A stretch of DNA of 64,000 nucleotides from Glutamicibacter mishrai (GTDB lineage Bacteria > Actinomycetota > Actinomycetes > Actinomycetales > Micrococcaceae): assembly GCF_012221945.1 (NCBI RefSeq), contig NZ_CP032549.1, positions 62,001-126,000 on the forward strand, in the 5' to 3' direction. Made by a program: the position numbers and the translations under genes. Under the pieces are notes generated by a model that was given only the letters and a program-made list of their open reading frames with translations, ran no database searches and was not told where the DNA came from. This document shows, piece by piece, positions 7,376-15,959 of the stretch. The stretch's first letter is position 1. Each line of letters opens with the position of its first letter.

Positions 7376-9055
7376 GCCCATATTGACGTGACTGACATCC
7401 AGTATTTCCTTTCCGACGGCACCCAACTGCTGGGCGGTGTGGCCTTTAAGGTCTCCGCAGGAACCAAAACAGCTTTGATCGGCCCGAACGGCACGGGCAA
7501 AACGACGTTATTCAAGATCATCGCAGGAGATCTCAAGGCTGACGAAGGTTCAATTAACCGCACCGGTTCATTAGGGATCATGCGCCAGTTCGTTGGCCAG
7601 GTGCGCGATGAAACCACGGTCAAGGAATTGCTCCTGTCCACAGCGGCCCCAGCCTTGGCGCAAGCCGCCGAAAAAGTCGCCAAATACGAAGAGCTCATGC
7701 TGACCAGCGAGGACGAAAAGGTCCACATGCGCTACGCCGAAGCCATTATCGAATGGGGCGACGCAGGCGGATACGAACTCGAGACCACCTGGGACAAGGT
7801 CTGCATGGCGGCCCTGGGCATCGAGTTCGATCAAGCGGCAACCCGCTTGGCCCGCACCTTATCTGGTGGCGAACAGAAACGCCTGGTCCTCGAAGCGCTG
7901 TTCGAGGGCAATGATGACTTGCTGCTGCTCGACGAGCCAGATAACTACCTCGATGTTCCCGGCAAGCGCTGGCTCGAAGAGAAGATGCGCAACTCCCCCA
8001 AAACAGTGCTCTTCATCAGCCACGACCGCGAGCTTCTAAATAACGCGGCAACCCGCATCGTCACCCTGGAACCAGGGCATGGCGGAGCAACCGCTTGGAT
8101 TCACGGCGGTTCCTTCGGCAGCTACGTGGAAGCACGCCAAGAACGCAACGAACGTTTCGAGGAGTTGCGCAAGCGGTGGGACGAGGAGCACGCCAAGCTC
8201 AAGGAACTGGTTAATATGTATAAGACCAAGGCCGCATTCCGCTCCGACATGGCCAACCGCTACCATGCGGCCACCACGCGCTTGGAGAAGTTCCTGGAAG
8301 CCGGACCTCCCCAAGCCATCCCACTGGAACAAAATGTGCAAATGCGGCTCAAGGGCGGCCGTACCGCAAAACGCGCAGTCGTCGCTGAAAAGCTTGAACT
8401 CAGTGGCCTCATGAAGCCCTTCTCGACCGAAATCTGGTTTGGCGATCGCGTTGGCGTCCTCGGCTCTAATGGTTCGGGAAAGTCCCATTTCCTGCGCCTG
8501 CTGGCTAGCGGCGGGAGCGAGCCGGAACGCGAGCATTTGCCCGTTTCCGATGTGGTGATCGACAAGGTTGAGCATGAGGGGACGGTCAAGCTTGGCGCCC
8601 GAATTCGCCCAGGCTATTTCGCCCAAACCCACACACGGCCCGACCTCTTCGGACGGACTTTGCTCGAGATCCTGCACCGCGGCGACGAGCACCGTTCCGG
8701 ATTGCCCCGCGAGGCCGCGGCAGGTGCCTTGGATGGCTATGGCTTGGCTGGACAGTCCGAGCAGAAGTTCGAGTCGCTTTCGGGCGGACAGCAAGCACGT
8801 TTCCAGATCTTGCTGCTGCAGCTTTCAGGGGCAACACTGCTGTTGCTCGATGAACCGACTGACAACTTGGATCTGCACTCAGGCGAAGCCTTGGAGCGAG
8901 CCATCAACGCTTTTGAAGGAACCGTTCTCGCAGTGACCCACGACCGCTGGTTCGCCAAGAGCTTTGATCGTTTCCTGGTCTTCGGCTCCGACGGAACCGT
9001 GTATGAATCCGCGGAACCCGTTTGGGATGAGACGCGCGTGGTTCGTAAGCGCTAG
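7373..9055 (+). CDS. ABC-F family ATPase (ribosome-associated, Ettα/Uup/antibiotic-protection type)
   Basis: 560 residues with two nucleotide-binding domains and no membrane segments. Domain 1: Walker A GPNGTGKTT (about 37-45), signature LSGGEQKRL (about 162), Walker B LLLLDEPDN. Domain 2: Walker A GSNGSGKSH (about 363-371), signature LSGGQQARF (about 465), Walker B LLLLDEPTDNLDL. The charged linker (ERNERFEELRKRWDEEHAKLKELV, split here by its ~24-residue helix) is the P-site tRNA-interacting motif region. ABC-F proteins act on the ribosome, as translation factors or in protection against ribosome-targeting antibiotics; the subclass cannot be set by eye. GTG start with leaderless promoter geometry. 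A hairpin follows. Confidence 0.85.
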   Translation: MAHIDVTDIQYFLSDGTQLLGGVAFKVSAGTKTALIGPNGTGKTTLFKIIAGDLKADEGSINRTGSLGIMRQFVGQVRDETTVKELLLSTAAPALAQAAEKVAKYEELMLTSEDEKVHMRYAEAIIEWGDAGGYELETTWDKVCMAALGIEFDQAATRLARTLSGGEQKRLVLEALFEGNDDLLLLDEPDNYLDVPGKRWLEEKMRNSPKTVLFISHDRELLNNAATRIVTLEPGHGGATAWIHGGSFGSYVEARQERNERFEELRKRWDEEHAKLKELVNMYKTKAAFRSDMANRYHAATTRLEKFLEAGPPQAIPLEQNVQMRLKGGRTAKRAVVAEKLELSGLMKPFSTEIWFGDRVGVLGSNGSGKSHFLRLLASGGSEPEREHLPVSDVVIDKVEHEGTVKLGARIRPGYFAQTHTRPDLFGRTLLEILHRGDEHRSGLPREAAAGALDGYGLAGQSEQKFESLSGGQQARFQILLLQLSGATLLLLDEPTDNLDLHSGEALERAINAFEGTVLAVTHDRWFAKSFDRFLVFGSDGTVYESAEPVWDETRVVRKR

Positions 9056-9078
9056 GCATCCCGCTTGGCTTCTTGCGC

Positions 9079-9134
9079 AGCCCTGGCATCCATCGGAGTT
9101 TGCATTAGCAACAACCATGAATGCCAGGGCTTTG
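9079..9134 (+). terminator. Hairpin terminator after the ABC-F gene
   Basis: Arms 9079-9093 and 9117-9131 pair over 15 bases with one mismatch, closing a 23-nt loop, followed by a short T-containing run. It sits between convergent genes (ABC-F and the ArsR gene). Confidence 0.55.
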
Positions 9135-9171
9135 CGCTGCCCGATTTCCGGTGGCTGACCCGAATCCGAGG

Positions 9172-9516
9172 CTAGTGTTCGGGGTGAAGTACCGAATGTG
9201 GGGCTTGCAACTGATGCAGCAACTGGTGGATGCCAGGATGCACTAATTGCCAGCGACGATACTTGCCATCCCGTTCCACCTGAACCACCTGGGCACGATG
9301 AAGCGTCGCCAAAGCCTGGGTAACCGTGTTAGGCGAAAGACCAGTTGCTTCGGCCAATTGCGAGACCGAAGAACCCGGTGCTGCATGCATGGCGATGAGC
9401 AGCTTGATGCGCGTTTCATCAGCGCATAAGGAGAACACTTCGATCCATTCAGGGATGGTGGCCTGAACTTTCGAGAGTGCGTCGGAACCTATTTTTTCAA
9501 GCTCAATCTCAGTCAC
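9172..9516 (-). CDS. ArsR/SmtB-family transcriptional regulator, probable nickel/metal sensor
   Basis: 114 residues. Winged helix-turn-helix: FSLCADETRIKLLIAMHAA (about 29-47), recognition helix SVSQLAEATGLSPNTVTQAL (about 50-69), wing QVERDGKYRRWQL. The C-terminal helix carries six histidines in HPGIHQLLHQLQAPHSVLHPEH (split by intervening residues), recalling the alpha-5 metal sites of NmtR/KmtR nickel-cobalt sensors, though the exact D-X-H-X10-H-X2-H spacing is not kept. GTG start with CGGAGA 3 nt before it. It is divergent from the nickel-type importer, with an SmtB-like palindrome between them, so nickel sensing is inferred from position and His content. Family call is firm; ligand is not. 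Confidence 0.8.
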   Translation of the reverse strand: MTEIELEKIGSDALSKVQATIPEWIEVFSLCADETRIKLLIAMHAAPGSSVSQLAEATGLSPNTVTQALATLHRAQVVQVERDGKYRRWQLVHPGIHQLLHQLQAPHSVLHPEH

Positions 9517-9573
9517 GATTCTCCGCTACGACGTTGTGGTAAAAACAGTGAGTAATACTGACATCTGTCTGGG

Positions 9574-9591
9574 TGAACACATGTATTCTGA
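9574..9591. promoter_or_regulatory. SmtB/ArsR-like operator candidate
   Basis: TGAACACATGTATTCTGA; the core GAACACATGTATTC (9575-9588) is a palindrome with a single mismatched pair, close in form to the cyanobacterial SmtB half-sites (TGAACA..TATTCA). It sits in the divergent arsR-nikA intergenic region, 58 bp from the regulator start and about 40 bp from the importer start. Confidence 0.5.
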
Positions 9592-9631
9592 GAGCAACAA
9601 AACCCCCACCTTTCTTGGAAGGACCCGTGCC

Positions 9632-11241
9632 GTGCGCAAACCGATATCCCGCGCAGCAGCAATTCTTCTACCCATCGTAATTGTCTGCAGCGGGTGTCAG
9701 GTAGCTAGCTCTGACGCAATGGAGCAATCCGCGGTAAATTTACTCACCCCATCCCTGCCTGCCACGCTCAATCCCTAGCAGGGTTTGATAACAACGGCAT
9801 TGGAAAAATAAACGAATCGCTCTTCACGCTTCAAGGCGATGCGAAATCCCTACCGGAAATCGTTCCTCTCCTTGCGCAGGATGAGCCTTCGATTTCCGCC
9901 GACGGGCTCATTTGGGATATCACCGTGCGACAGGGAATAAAATTCAGCGATGGGACGTCACTGGATCCTGCCGACGTAGTTGCAAGCTACCGTGCGATCA
10001 AGGATCCTCGCACCGCCTCGCCGCTGGCAGGCACGATAGAGAACCTCGCTGCTGTGGATGAGCACGGCCCCCATGGCGTCCGTTTCACTCTGCATGAACC
10101 GCAAGTCTCCTTTAAGACCTCCTTGCTTGTCGGCATCGCGCCATCCGAGAAGATCCAGGCCGCTACCCCGGTCAGCGATTCAGAACTCAATCGTCACCCG
10201 ATCGGCACCGGTCCATACGTCCTTGATAGCTTCGACAGTTCTAGTTTGGTTCTGAGCGCAAACGAGGATTACCGAGACGGCGCGCCTGCAGTGAAGAAGG
10301 TTTCCTACACCGAGTCCAACGACGACAACGCTCGGACCCAGGCCATGGCCGGCTCCGATTACACCGGTACCATCTTGCCGACGAGGCTGGCATCCAGCTT
10401 TGCGCAGCGCGAAGGATTTGAAGTAGTCACTGCCACCAGCGCGGATTGGCGTGGCATTTCCTTGCCGTCGAACCACCCTTTCACCAAAGACCCCGGGGTT
10501 CGCTTGGCATTGAACGTTGCTGTAGATCGCGAACAGATCATCTCTGGCGTACTCGCCGGAGCCGGGCGGCCTGCATACACGTTCATCCCGCCGGAATACG
10601 GCAAGTACTACAATTCCAAGGCAGCCTTCAAACACGACCCGACCCGTGCTCGACAGATCCTCGATGCTGCTGGCTGGAAAGCCTGCGCCGACGGAATACG
10701 CGCCAAGAACGGGACCCGCGCGGAATTTTCGCTGCTTTACAACCCCGGCGATACGCTCCGAAGGGATCTGTCCTTGGCCCTCGCATCACAGCTTGAACCC
10801 TACGGAATCAAGATCACGGTCCAGCCAGCCACCTTTGATCAGGCCGAGCCACGCGTAGGCCAGGATGCCATCATGCTCGGCGGTGGCGATACACCCTACG
10901 ACGTCGACACCCAGCTATATAAGATGCTGCACTCAAGCTATCCAAAAGCCGGCGCGTACTATGACAACCCCAGCCATTACGCCGACAAGGACATGGACCG
11001 GGAATTGCACACAGGCCGTAGCAGCACGGACGAGAAATCCAGAATCCGGGCTTATCAGAAAGTGCAGTCGCTCTACGTCGAGGATCCCTCGATGCTGCTT
11101 CTCGCCTTTATCGACCACAGCTATGTTCAACAGAGCTCGGTGCATGAGCGATGGGCCACAACCAGCACATTGCTTGAGCCCCACGAACACGGAACTGCGT
11201 GGGGGCCCTGGGCAAAAATCGGGCAATGGGCCAACAAGTGA
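9632..11241 (+). pseudogene. nikA: Nickel/peptide-type ABC transporter binding lipoprotein, interrupted by a 1-nt frameshift
   Basis: Family 5 extracellular solute-binding lipoprotein. The first part (GTG at 9632, GGAAGG upstream) has a lipoprotein signal: RKPISR, a hydrophobic stretch and lipobox VCSGC. Translation stops at TAG 9776-9778, but the -1 frame continues without a stop from 9772 through 9925 to 11241, giving ...TLNP + LAGFDNNGIGKINESLF..., then family features such as LRQGIKFSDGTSLDPADV-type wording (here VRQGIKFSDG) and IGTGPYVLDSF. Restoring one C in the CCC at 9773-9775 gives a protein of about 536 residues, normal for NikA/OppA. Only one lesion is seen, so it is either a sequencing error or a very young mutation. 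Neighbouring permeases, ATPases and urease suggest nickel as cargo. Confidence 0.8.
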
Positions 11242-12224
11242 GTACTGCATTTGAAGCGCATCGTTGGCGCCTGGCAGGCTCGCTCCTGATGCGACGAGCA
11301 CTCGTGGCGCTACCGGCGACAATTGGGCTGACCGCATTGGTTTTTGCCCTTGCCAGCATTGCTCCGTTTAACCCCCTGGCCAGCTATCTCGGCTCAAGCT
11401 ATGCGCACACCAGCATCGAGCTGCGCGAAAAGTTCCGGACGGAGCTCGGGCTAGACCAGTCCTGGCTTCAGGTATGGACACACTGGATCTCCCGCGCAAT
11501 GCACGGGGATTTAGGTTCCTCCCTGATCGCGGCCCGCCCGGTGACACAGGTATTGTCCGAGCGCATTCCACTGACTTTTTTGCTGACCGCCAGCGGTTTG
11601 ATCTTAGCGATCGGTACTTCTTTGTTCTTGTCCCTTGCCGCGGTCAAATACCGGCATGGCTTGGTCGATCGCATCGTCCTTGCCATCGCCCAACTGGCTC
11701 AATCGATTCCGCTTTTTGTCGTTGCCTTGCTAGCCATTGCCGTCATCGCGCTCCCTTTGGGATGGCCGACGGGCGGTATCGCGGCGGCAGGTGAAGCCCC
11801 GAGTTTCGGCTCGCTGTTCACCCATTTGCTATTGCCCGCAGCAGTACTGGCGTTCAGCTTATTGCCCTGGTTGCTGCTCAATCTCCGAACGTCGCTTATT
11901 GAAGCCATGGACTCCGATTCGATACTGGCCGCCCAGGGCCGCGGAGCCAAGAACATCCTCCTGCACGAGGCCCTGCCTCAAGCCTTGCTGCCCTTCATAA
12001 CAGTGATCGGATCCCGTCTAGGCGAGTTGATCACGGGCGCATTGATCATAGAGACCATTTTCGCTTGGCCCGGGATCGCCTCGGCTGTCATCGAGTCAGC
12101 CGTAGCCGGCGACTTCGCCCTGCTCGCTGCGGTCACCACCTGCTCAGCCCTCGCTGTCTTCGCCGGCAATGCGCTGGCCGATGCCGCGTACTTGATGGCC
12201 GATGCAAGGGTGAGCCATGCGTAG
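11238..12224 (+). CDS. nikB: Nickel/peptide-type ABC transporter permease (NikB-like)
   Basis: Inner-membrane permease of about 328 residues with six hydrophobic helices and the binding-protein-dependent transport signature. The N-terminal helix is followed by the long external loop typical of NikB/DppB (GSSYAHTSIELREKFRTELGLDQSW), and the cytoplasmic EAA-type loop reads DSILAAQGRGAKNILLHEALPQALLP (26 residues, split here: DSILAAQGRGAKN then ILLHEALPQALLP). GTG at 11238 overlaps the TGA of nikA as GTGA, implying translational coupling. In-frame ATG 11226 and ATG 11289 are alternatives. Partner of the NikC-like half of the next gene. Confidence 0.8.
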   Translation: MSTAFEAHRWRLAGSLLMRRALVALPATIGLTALVFALASIAPFNPLASYLGSSYAHTSIELREKFRTELGLDQSWLQVWTHWISRAMHGDLGSSLIAARPVTQVLSERIPLTFLLTASGLILAIGTSLFLSLAAVKYRHGLVDRIVLAIAQLAQSIPLFVVALLAIAVIALPLGWPTGGIAAAGEAPSFGSLFTHLLLPAAVLAFSLLPWLLLNLRTSLIEAMDSDSILAAQGRGAKNILLHEALPQALLPFITVIGSRLGELITGALIIETIFAWPGIASAVIESAVAGDFALLAAVTTCSALAVFAGNALADAAYLMADARVSHA

Positions 12225-13776
12225 ACTACGGCCGTCGATCCTGCCCGCAGCCATCTGCGCAGTACTGATGCTTTATGCGCTGCTGGTTCCAATGCTGAAC
12301 TCCCACGCCATTTACGCCGTTGATTTGACCGCGGTGTACAAGCATCCCGGGACTGGGCACCTCTTCGGAACGGACCAATTGGGCCGCGATGTGTGGACCC
12401 GAACCGCTGCCGCCCTGCGTGTTTCATTGCTGATGGCTCTGGGATCAGCAACCTTGGCCACGATTCTGGGCATCATCGCAGCCACTGTCGCCGTCACCGG
12501 CGGGAAACTCATTGACGGCATCATCAGCCGGTCAATCGACGGCCTCAACGCAATACCGCACCTGCTCCTGTCCGTAGTCATTTTGGCCCTATGGCCAGGG
12601 CAAATCTGGGCCATCGTCCTTTCCATAGCACTGACCCATTGGACGCAGGTCGCCCGTGTGCTGCGCTCAAAGTTGCTCGCCGAACGCGAAAGCGGCTACG
12701 TCCAGCTCACCGCCGCTTCTGGTGCCAGCACGATTGCTATCTGGCGAACGCATCTCATTCCTGCAGTACTGCCCCAAATAGCAATTGCCTTTGCCTTGCA
12801 AGTTCCGCATGCCATGTGGCACGAATCCGCCCTCTCCTTCCTGGGCGTGGGACTACCGCCGCAGGCCGCATCCCTCGGATTGCTTCTGGAAGACGCGCGC
12901 AGCGGAATCCTTGCCGGCTCGTGGTGGCTGTTGCTCTTCCCCTCAGTAGTGTTGATCCTTGCCTGCTGGGCTGTGGCAGGGCTTGCCCAGCATGAGGAGA
13001 AAGCGAGAACTACTCGACGTTCAGCCAGGAGACACCGGAAAAATGCTCGCACCCAGGCATCTCAAACTGCCCGTGAATCCCACACGGGATTCACCGCACG
13101 CGTGGCAGTCTCCGCCGGCGCCGAGGTACTCATTGATCGCGTGGAGATCAACGCAGCAGGTGGGTCGATCACCGCTCTCATGGGTCCATCAGGGGCAGGG
13201 AAAACGCTGTTCCTCAGAGCCATCGCTGGACTGCTGCCCGCTACTTTGGATACATCTACCGCGTTGACCATCAACGGCCAGACCTGCGTCAACGCGCGAA
13301 GCGGTCAGATGCTGGGTAAAGAGCTCGTATTCATCCCCGGTTCAGCGGCAACTGCACTCAATCCGGTACGCACGCTTCGCAAGGCACTGGCCAGAGCATT
13401 CCGGGAGCACGCTCGTGATGCAAGCGCTCAGAATCTAGAAGACTACTGGCAAATATTCGGTTTGGATTCCCACCTGTTGGACCACTACCCGCACCAGTTA
13501 TCAGGCGGGCAAGCGCAACGCGCGCTCCTGGCCCTGGGTCTGGTCAGCAGCCCAGCGTGCATAGTGCTTGACGAACCCACCAGCGCATTGGATCAAGATA
13601 CCCGCAAGGTTATCGCTAATATCTTGCGACGCGCAGCAAATGACGGTGCAGCCATCTTGATGGTGACCCACGATACCGAGTTAGCCGAACACCTCGCCAC
13701 AGTCATCTACACCATGGACAACGGGCAACTGGTTTCGTCCCGGCCATCGGTTCAAGAACAAGGAAGCATCGCATGA
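12217..13776 (+). CDS. Fused ABC transporter permease-ATPase (NikC-NikD-like)
   Basis: 519 residues in two parts. Residues about 1-265 are a NikC/DppC-type permease with an N-terminal helix, the typical HLFGTDQLGRDVWTR loop and an EAA loop around ERESGYVQLTAASGAS. A basic linker (about 266-295, KARTTRRSARRHRKNARTQ) leads to an ATPase with Walker A GPSGAGKT (about 324-331), signature LSGGQAQR (about 428) and Walker B CIVLDEPTSALD. It therefore provides one membrane subunit and one of the two nucleotide-binding domains of the importer. The start overlaps nikB by 8 bp and the end overlaps nikE by 4 bp (ATGA), so the operon is tightly coupled. The domain fusion is genuine, with no frameshift needed. 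Confidence 0.85.
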   Translation: MRRLRPSILPAAICAVLMLYALLVPMLNSHAIYAVDLTAVYKHPGTGHLFGTDQLGRDVWTRTAAALRVSLLMALGSATLATILGIIAATVAVTGGKLIDGIISRSIDGLNAIPHLLLSVVILALWPGQIWAIVLSIALTHWTQVARVLRSKLLAERESGYVQLTAASGASTIAIWRTHLIPAVLPQIAIAFALQVPHAMWHESALSFLGVGLPPQAASLGLLLEDARSGILAGSWWLLLFPSVVLILACWAVAGLAQHEEKARTTRRSARRHRKNARTQASQTARESHTGFTARVAVSAGAEVLIDRVEINAAGGSITALMGPSGAGKTLFLRAIAGLLPATLDTSTALTINGQTCVNARSGQMLGKELVFIPGSAATALNPVRTLRKALARAFREHARDASAQNLEDYWQIFGLDSHLLDHYPHQLSGGQAQRALLALGLVSSPACIVLDEPTSALDQDTRKVIANILRRAANDGAAILMVTHDTELAEHLATVIYTMDNGQLVSSRPSVQEQGSIA

Positions 13777-14453
13777 CGCTGACGATGAATGCTGTGACGC
13801 TCAATGCCGTGGGGCGCCAGATCCTCCCACCGACCACCCTCCATGTTCCTGACCAGCATATGGTGGGGCTGACTGCCCCATCTGGCGCGGGCAAGACCAG
13901 CCTGCTCGCATTGGCAGCGCTAATAAAACGTCCAGATACGGGCGAGATCAGTATTGATCAGATCCCGATCCCTTGGGGCAAGGGTGCGCCAAAAATCCCG
14001 GTGAGCGCGCGTCAACGCATTGGTGTACTCCCCCAGGATCCCAGGAGGTTTGCCGATCCGCGGCTGACTTTAGCCCAGACGGTCACTGCCCCCTTGGCAT
14101 TTCGCGACCGGCGTTCGCGTCCGGCGCCCAAGCAATATCAGGACCAGCTATTGGCCCTGGCTGATCAGTTGCGACTGCCCGAAAAAGTACTTGATAGGCA
14201 TCCTTCCCAAGTCTCTGACGGGCAGCTGCAACGAGCCTTGCTGGCGCGGGCGCTCAGCCTGAATCCTACGTTGGTATTGTGCGACGAGCCGACCTCGGCC
14301 CTCGACCCCGCAACGACCACAGTGATTTTCGAAGTGCTTCGAAACAAGGCAGATCAAGGCGCTTGCGTAGTGGTCGCGTCGCATGATCGAGCTTCGCTGG
14401 CAGAGCATTGCGACGAGATTGTCCCCCTGGCTGATCTGCAAAAGGGTCAATAA
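13773..14453 (+). CDS. nikE: Nickel/peptide-type ABC transporter ATP-binding subunit (NikE-like)
   Basis: 226 residues. Walker A is APSGAGKTS (about 35-43), a Q-loop follows at GVLPQDPRRFADP, Walker B is LVLCDEPTSALDP and the H-loop is VVVASHDRASLA. The ABC signature is degenerate: VSDGQLQR instead of LSGGQ(Q)R, so the first Gly of the motif is Asp. As the second ATPase of a heteromeric pair it may form the weaker composite site. ATG overlaps the stop of the fused permease-ATPase. It ends 3 bp before the convergent ureD stop with no terminator between. Confidence 0.8.
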   Translation: MTLTMNAVTLNAVGRQILPPTTLHVPDQHMVGLTAPSGAGKTSLLALAALIKRPDTGEISIDQIPIPWGKGAPKIPVSARQRIGVLPQDPRRFADPRLTLAQTVTAPLAFRDRRSRPAPKQYQDQLLALADQLRLPEKVLDRHPSQVSDGQLQRALLARALSLNPTLVLCDEPTSALDPATTTVIFEVLRNKADQGACVVVASHDRASLAEHCDEIVPLADLQKGQ

Positions 14454-14456
14454 CCC

Positions 14457-15299
14457 TTAGTACTTGCGTAGTTCCACGGGGTTCTGGCCTCGAAGCCGGC
14501 GTCGAAGTTCATTGACAATGCTTATCAGCACAGCGGCCGCCGATTCAGTCGAAGTACCCAAGGTCCGTATAGACAGCCCTGATGCGGCGGTCATGGAAAT
14601 TCCAACGTGGACGTGTTCCTTCTGCTGTTGCGCCGCCTCATAGGCAAGGTCTCGAAGCTGCTCAACCATGGCGCTGTCGATACGCGAATCAATCGCCAGC
14701 AGCATGCCCACATGGGTAAAACCCTGCAGATACAGCAGTGACTCGACTTCTTGGGCGCCAGGCTCCACCAGAAGATTGTCCAGGACCGATAGCTTGCCGT
14801 CGATATGGACTTCGGTGCGAAGACGAATCCGCTGGTATTTGAAGAGCCCGCTATCGGGGCTCCAACCCGGTGTGATGATTTCGAGCAGAACCAGGGAACT
14901 GGACTCTTGCATGTGAACGATCGTCTCTTGGCGATAACTTGCGTCGCGGTAGGCGATCAGCTGATCCGGCAGGTATTCCAGCACGGCATTCTCGCCCAGC
15001 TCAAGATTCAGCTGCGCATGTGCTTCGCCTTGGGGCGTTCGGTAGATCTTTGTCGCTGATTGAGTGGTGAGCAGCAAGCTGGAATCCGGGCCGACATCAA
15101 TGCCAATACGATATTGGTCTGCACCGAGGTACCCTCCGCCGGGGTTGACTACCGTGTAGCAGACTTGTGGTGTGCTATCGAGGTAGTGCGGGCGAAGCAC
15201 GCGCAAGGCACCTTGGTGGAACTGTCTTGTGGCTATGTCCTTGTCTGCCCTGCGCTCGATACGCAGATCAAGCTCACCGGTGAGTCGTCGTTCAGCCAC
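14457..15299 (-). CDS. ureD: Urease accessory protein UreD (UreH)
   Basis: About 280 residues. UreD is the scaffold that binds apo-urease and, with UreF and UreG, forms the complex that delivers nickel and CO2 to the active-site lysine. Family features are GGGYLGADQYRIGIDVGPDS, LLLTTQSATKIYRTPQG (about 80-96) and the C-terminal LRRRLRGQNPVELRKY. Start: GTG at 15299 shares its G with the TAG of ureG (TAGTG), the most economical choice; a TTG at 15338 would overlap ureG by 40 bp. Last gene of ureABCEFGD, tail to tail with the nickel importer. Confidence 0.9.
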   Translation of the reverse strand: MAERRLTGELDLRIERRADKDIATRQFHQGALRVLRPHYLDSTPQVCYTVVNPGGGYLGADQYRIGIDVGPDSSLLLTTQSATKIYRTPQGEAHAQLNLELGENAVLEYLPDQLIAYRDASYRQETIVHMQESSSLVLLEIITPGWSPDSGLFKYQRIRLRTEVHIDGKLSVLDNLLVEPGAQEVESLLYLQGFTHVGMLLAIDSRIDSAMVEQLRDLAYEAAQQQKEHVHVGISMTAASGLSIRTLGTSTESAAAVLISIVNELRRRLRGQNPVELRKY

Positions 15300-15910
15300 T
15301 AAGCAAGATCCGTCATCAACACGTCGTGCTTGAGCCAAGCAATCACCTGTTCCAGTCCATCATCGGTCTTCAGATTAGTGAAGCAGAACGGCTTGTCACC
15401 GCGGAACTGCTTGGAGTCAGACTCCATGACCGACAGATCAGCCCCGACGTAAGGCGCGAGGTCAGTCTTATTAATGATGAACAAGTCGGACTTGATCATG
15501 CCTTGGCCTGCCTTGCGCGGGATCTTCTCCCCCTGGGCAACGTCAATAATGTAGATGGAAAAGTCCACGAGTTCCGGCGAGAAAGTCGCCGAAAGATTAT
15601 CGCCACCGGATTCGACAAAAATAACCTGGAGGTCGTCGTGCTTGGCCTTCAGATCCTCGATGGCCGCTTCGTTCATTGACGTATCTTCACGGATGGCGGT
15701 GTGCGGGCAGCCGCCCGTCTCGATGCCGACAATCCGATCCAAGGGCAGTACGCCGTTGGCGGCGAGGATCTTGGCATCTTCAATGGTGTAGATGTCGTTG
15801 GTGATCGCGGCCATGGAAATTTCCGTCTCCAAAGCACGGGTGATTCGTTCGATGAGCTGTGTCTTGCCGGCGCCAACGGGGCCGCCAATGCCGATACGAA
15901 TTGGTTCCAT
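15299..15910 (-). CDS. ureG: Urease accessory GTPase UreG
   Basis: 203-residue SIMIBI-class GTPase that powers nickel delivery. P-loop [11 protein letters not shown] (residues 8-18), the conserved nickel-binding CPH motif in [17 protein letters not shown] (about 66-82), the [15 protein letters not shown] region (about 100-114) and base-recognition NKTD (about 147) are all intact. The start at 15910 ([10 protein letters not shown]) is preferred over an upstream in-frame start at 15994 because GAGGAAAAG lies 3 nt before the ATG and the shorter form has the normal length. It lies 49 bp downstream of ureF and overlaps ureD by one base. Confidence 0.93.
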   Translation of the reverse strand: MEPIRIGIGGPVGAGKTQLIERITRALETEISMAAITNDIYTIEDAKILAANGVLPLDRIVGIETGGCPHTAIREDTSMNEAAIEDLKAKHDDLQVIFVESGGDNLSATFSPELVDFSIYIIDVAQGEKIPRKAGQGMIKSDLFIINKTDLAPYVGADLSVMESDSKQFRGDKPFCFTNLKTDDGLEQVIAWLKHDVLMTDLA

Positions 15911-15959
15911 AATCTTTTCCTCAAATCTATTTGGACCGTTGCGACGGTCGGTTGAATCT

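Noticed and set aside
9769..9784. Programmed -1 frameshift in nikA
   Set aside because: No slippery heptamer; the Pro tRNA on CCC would have to re-pair with TCC, and no downstream stimulatory structure was seen. A base deletion explains it better.
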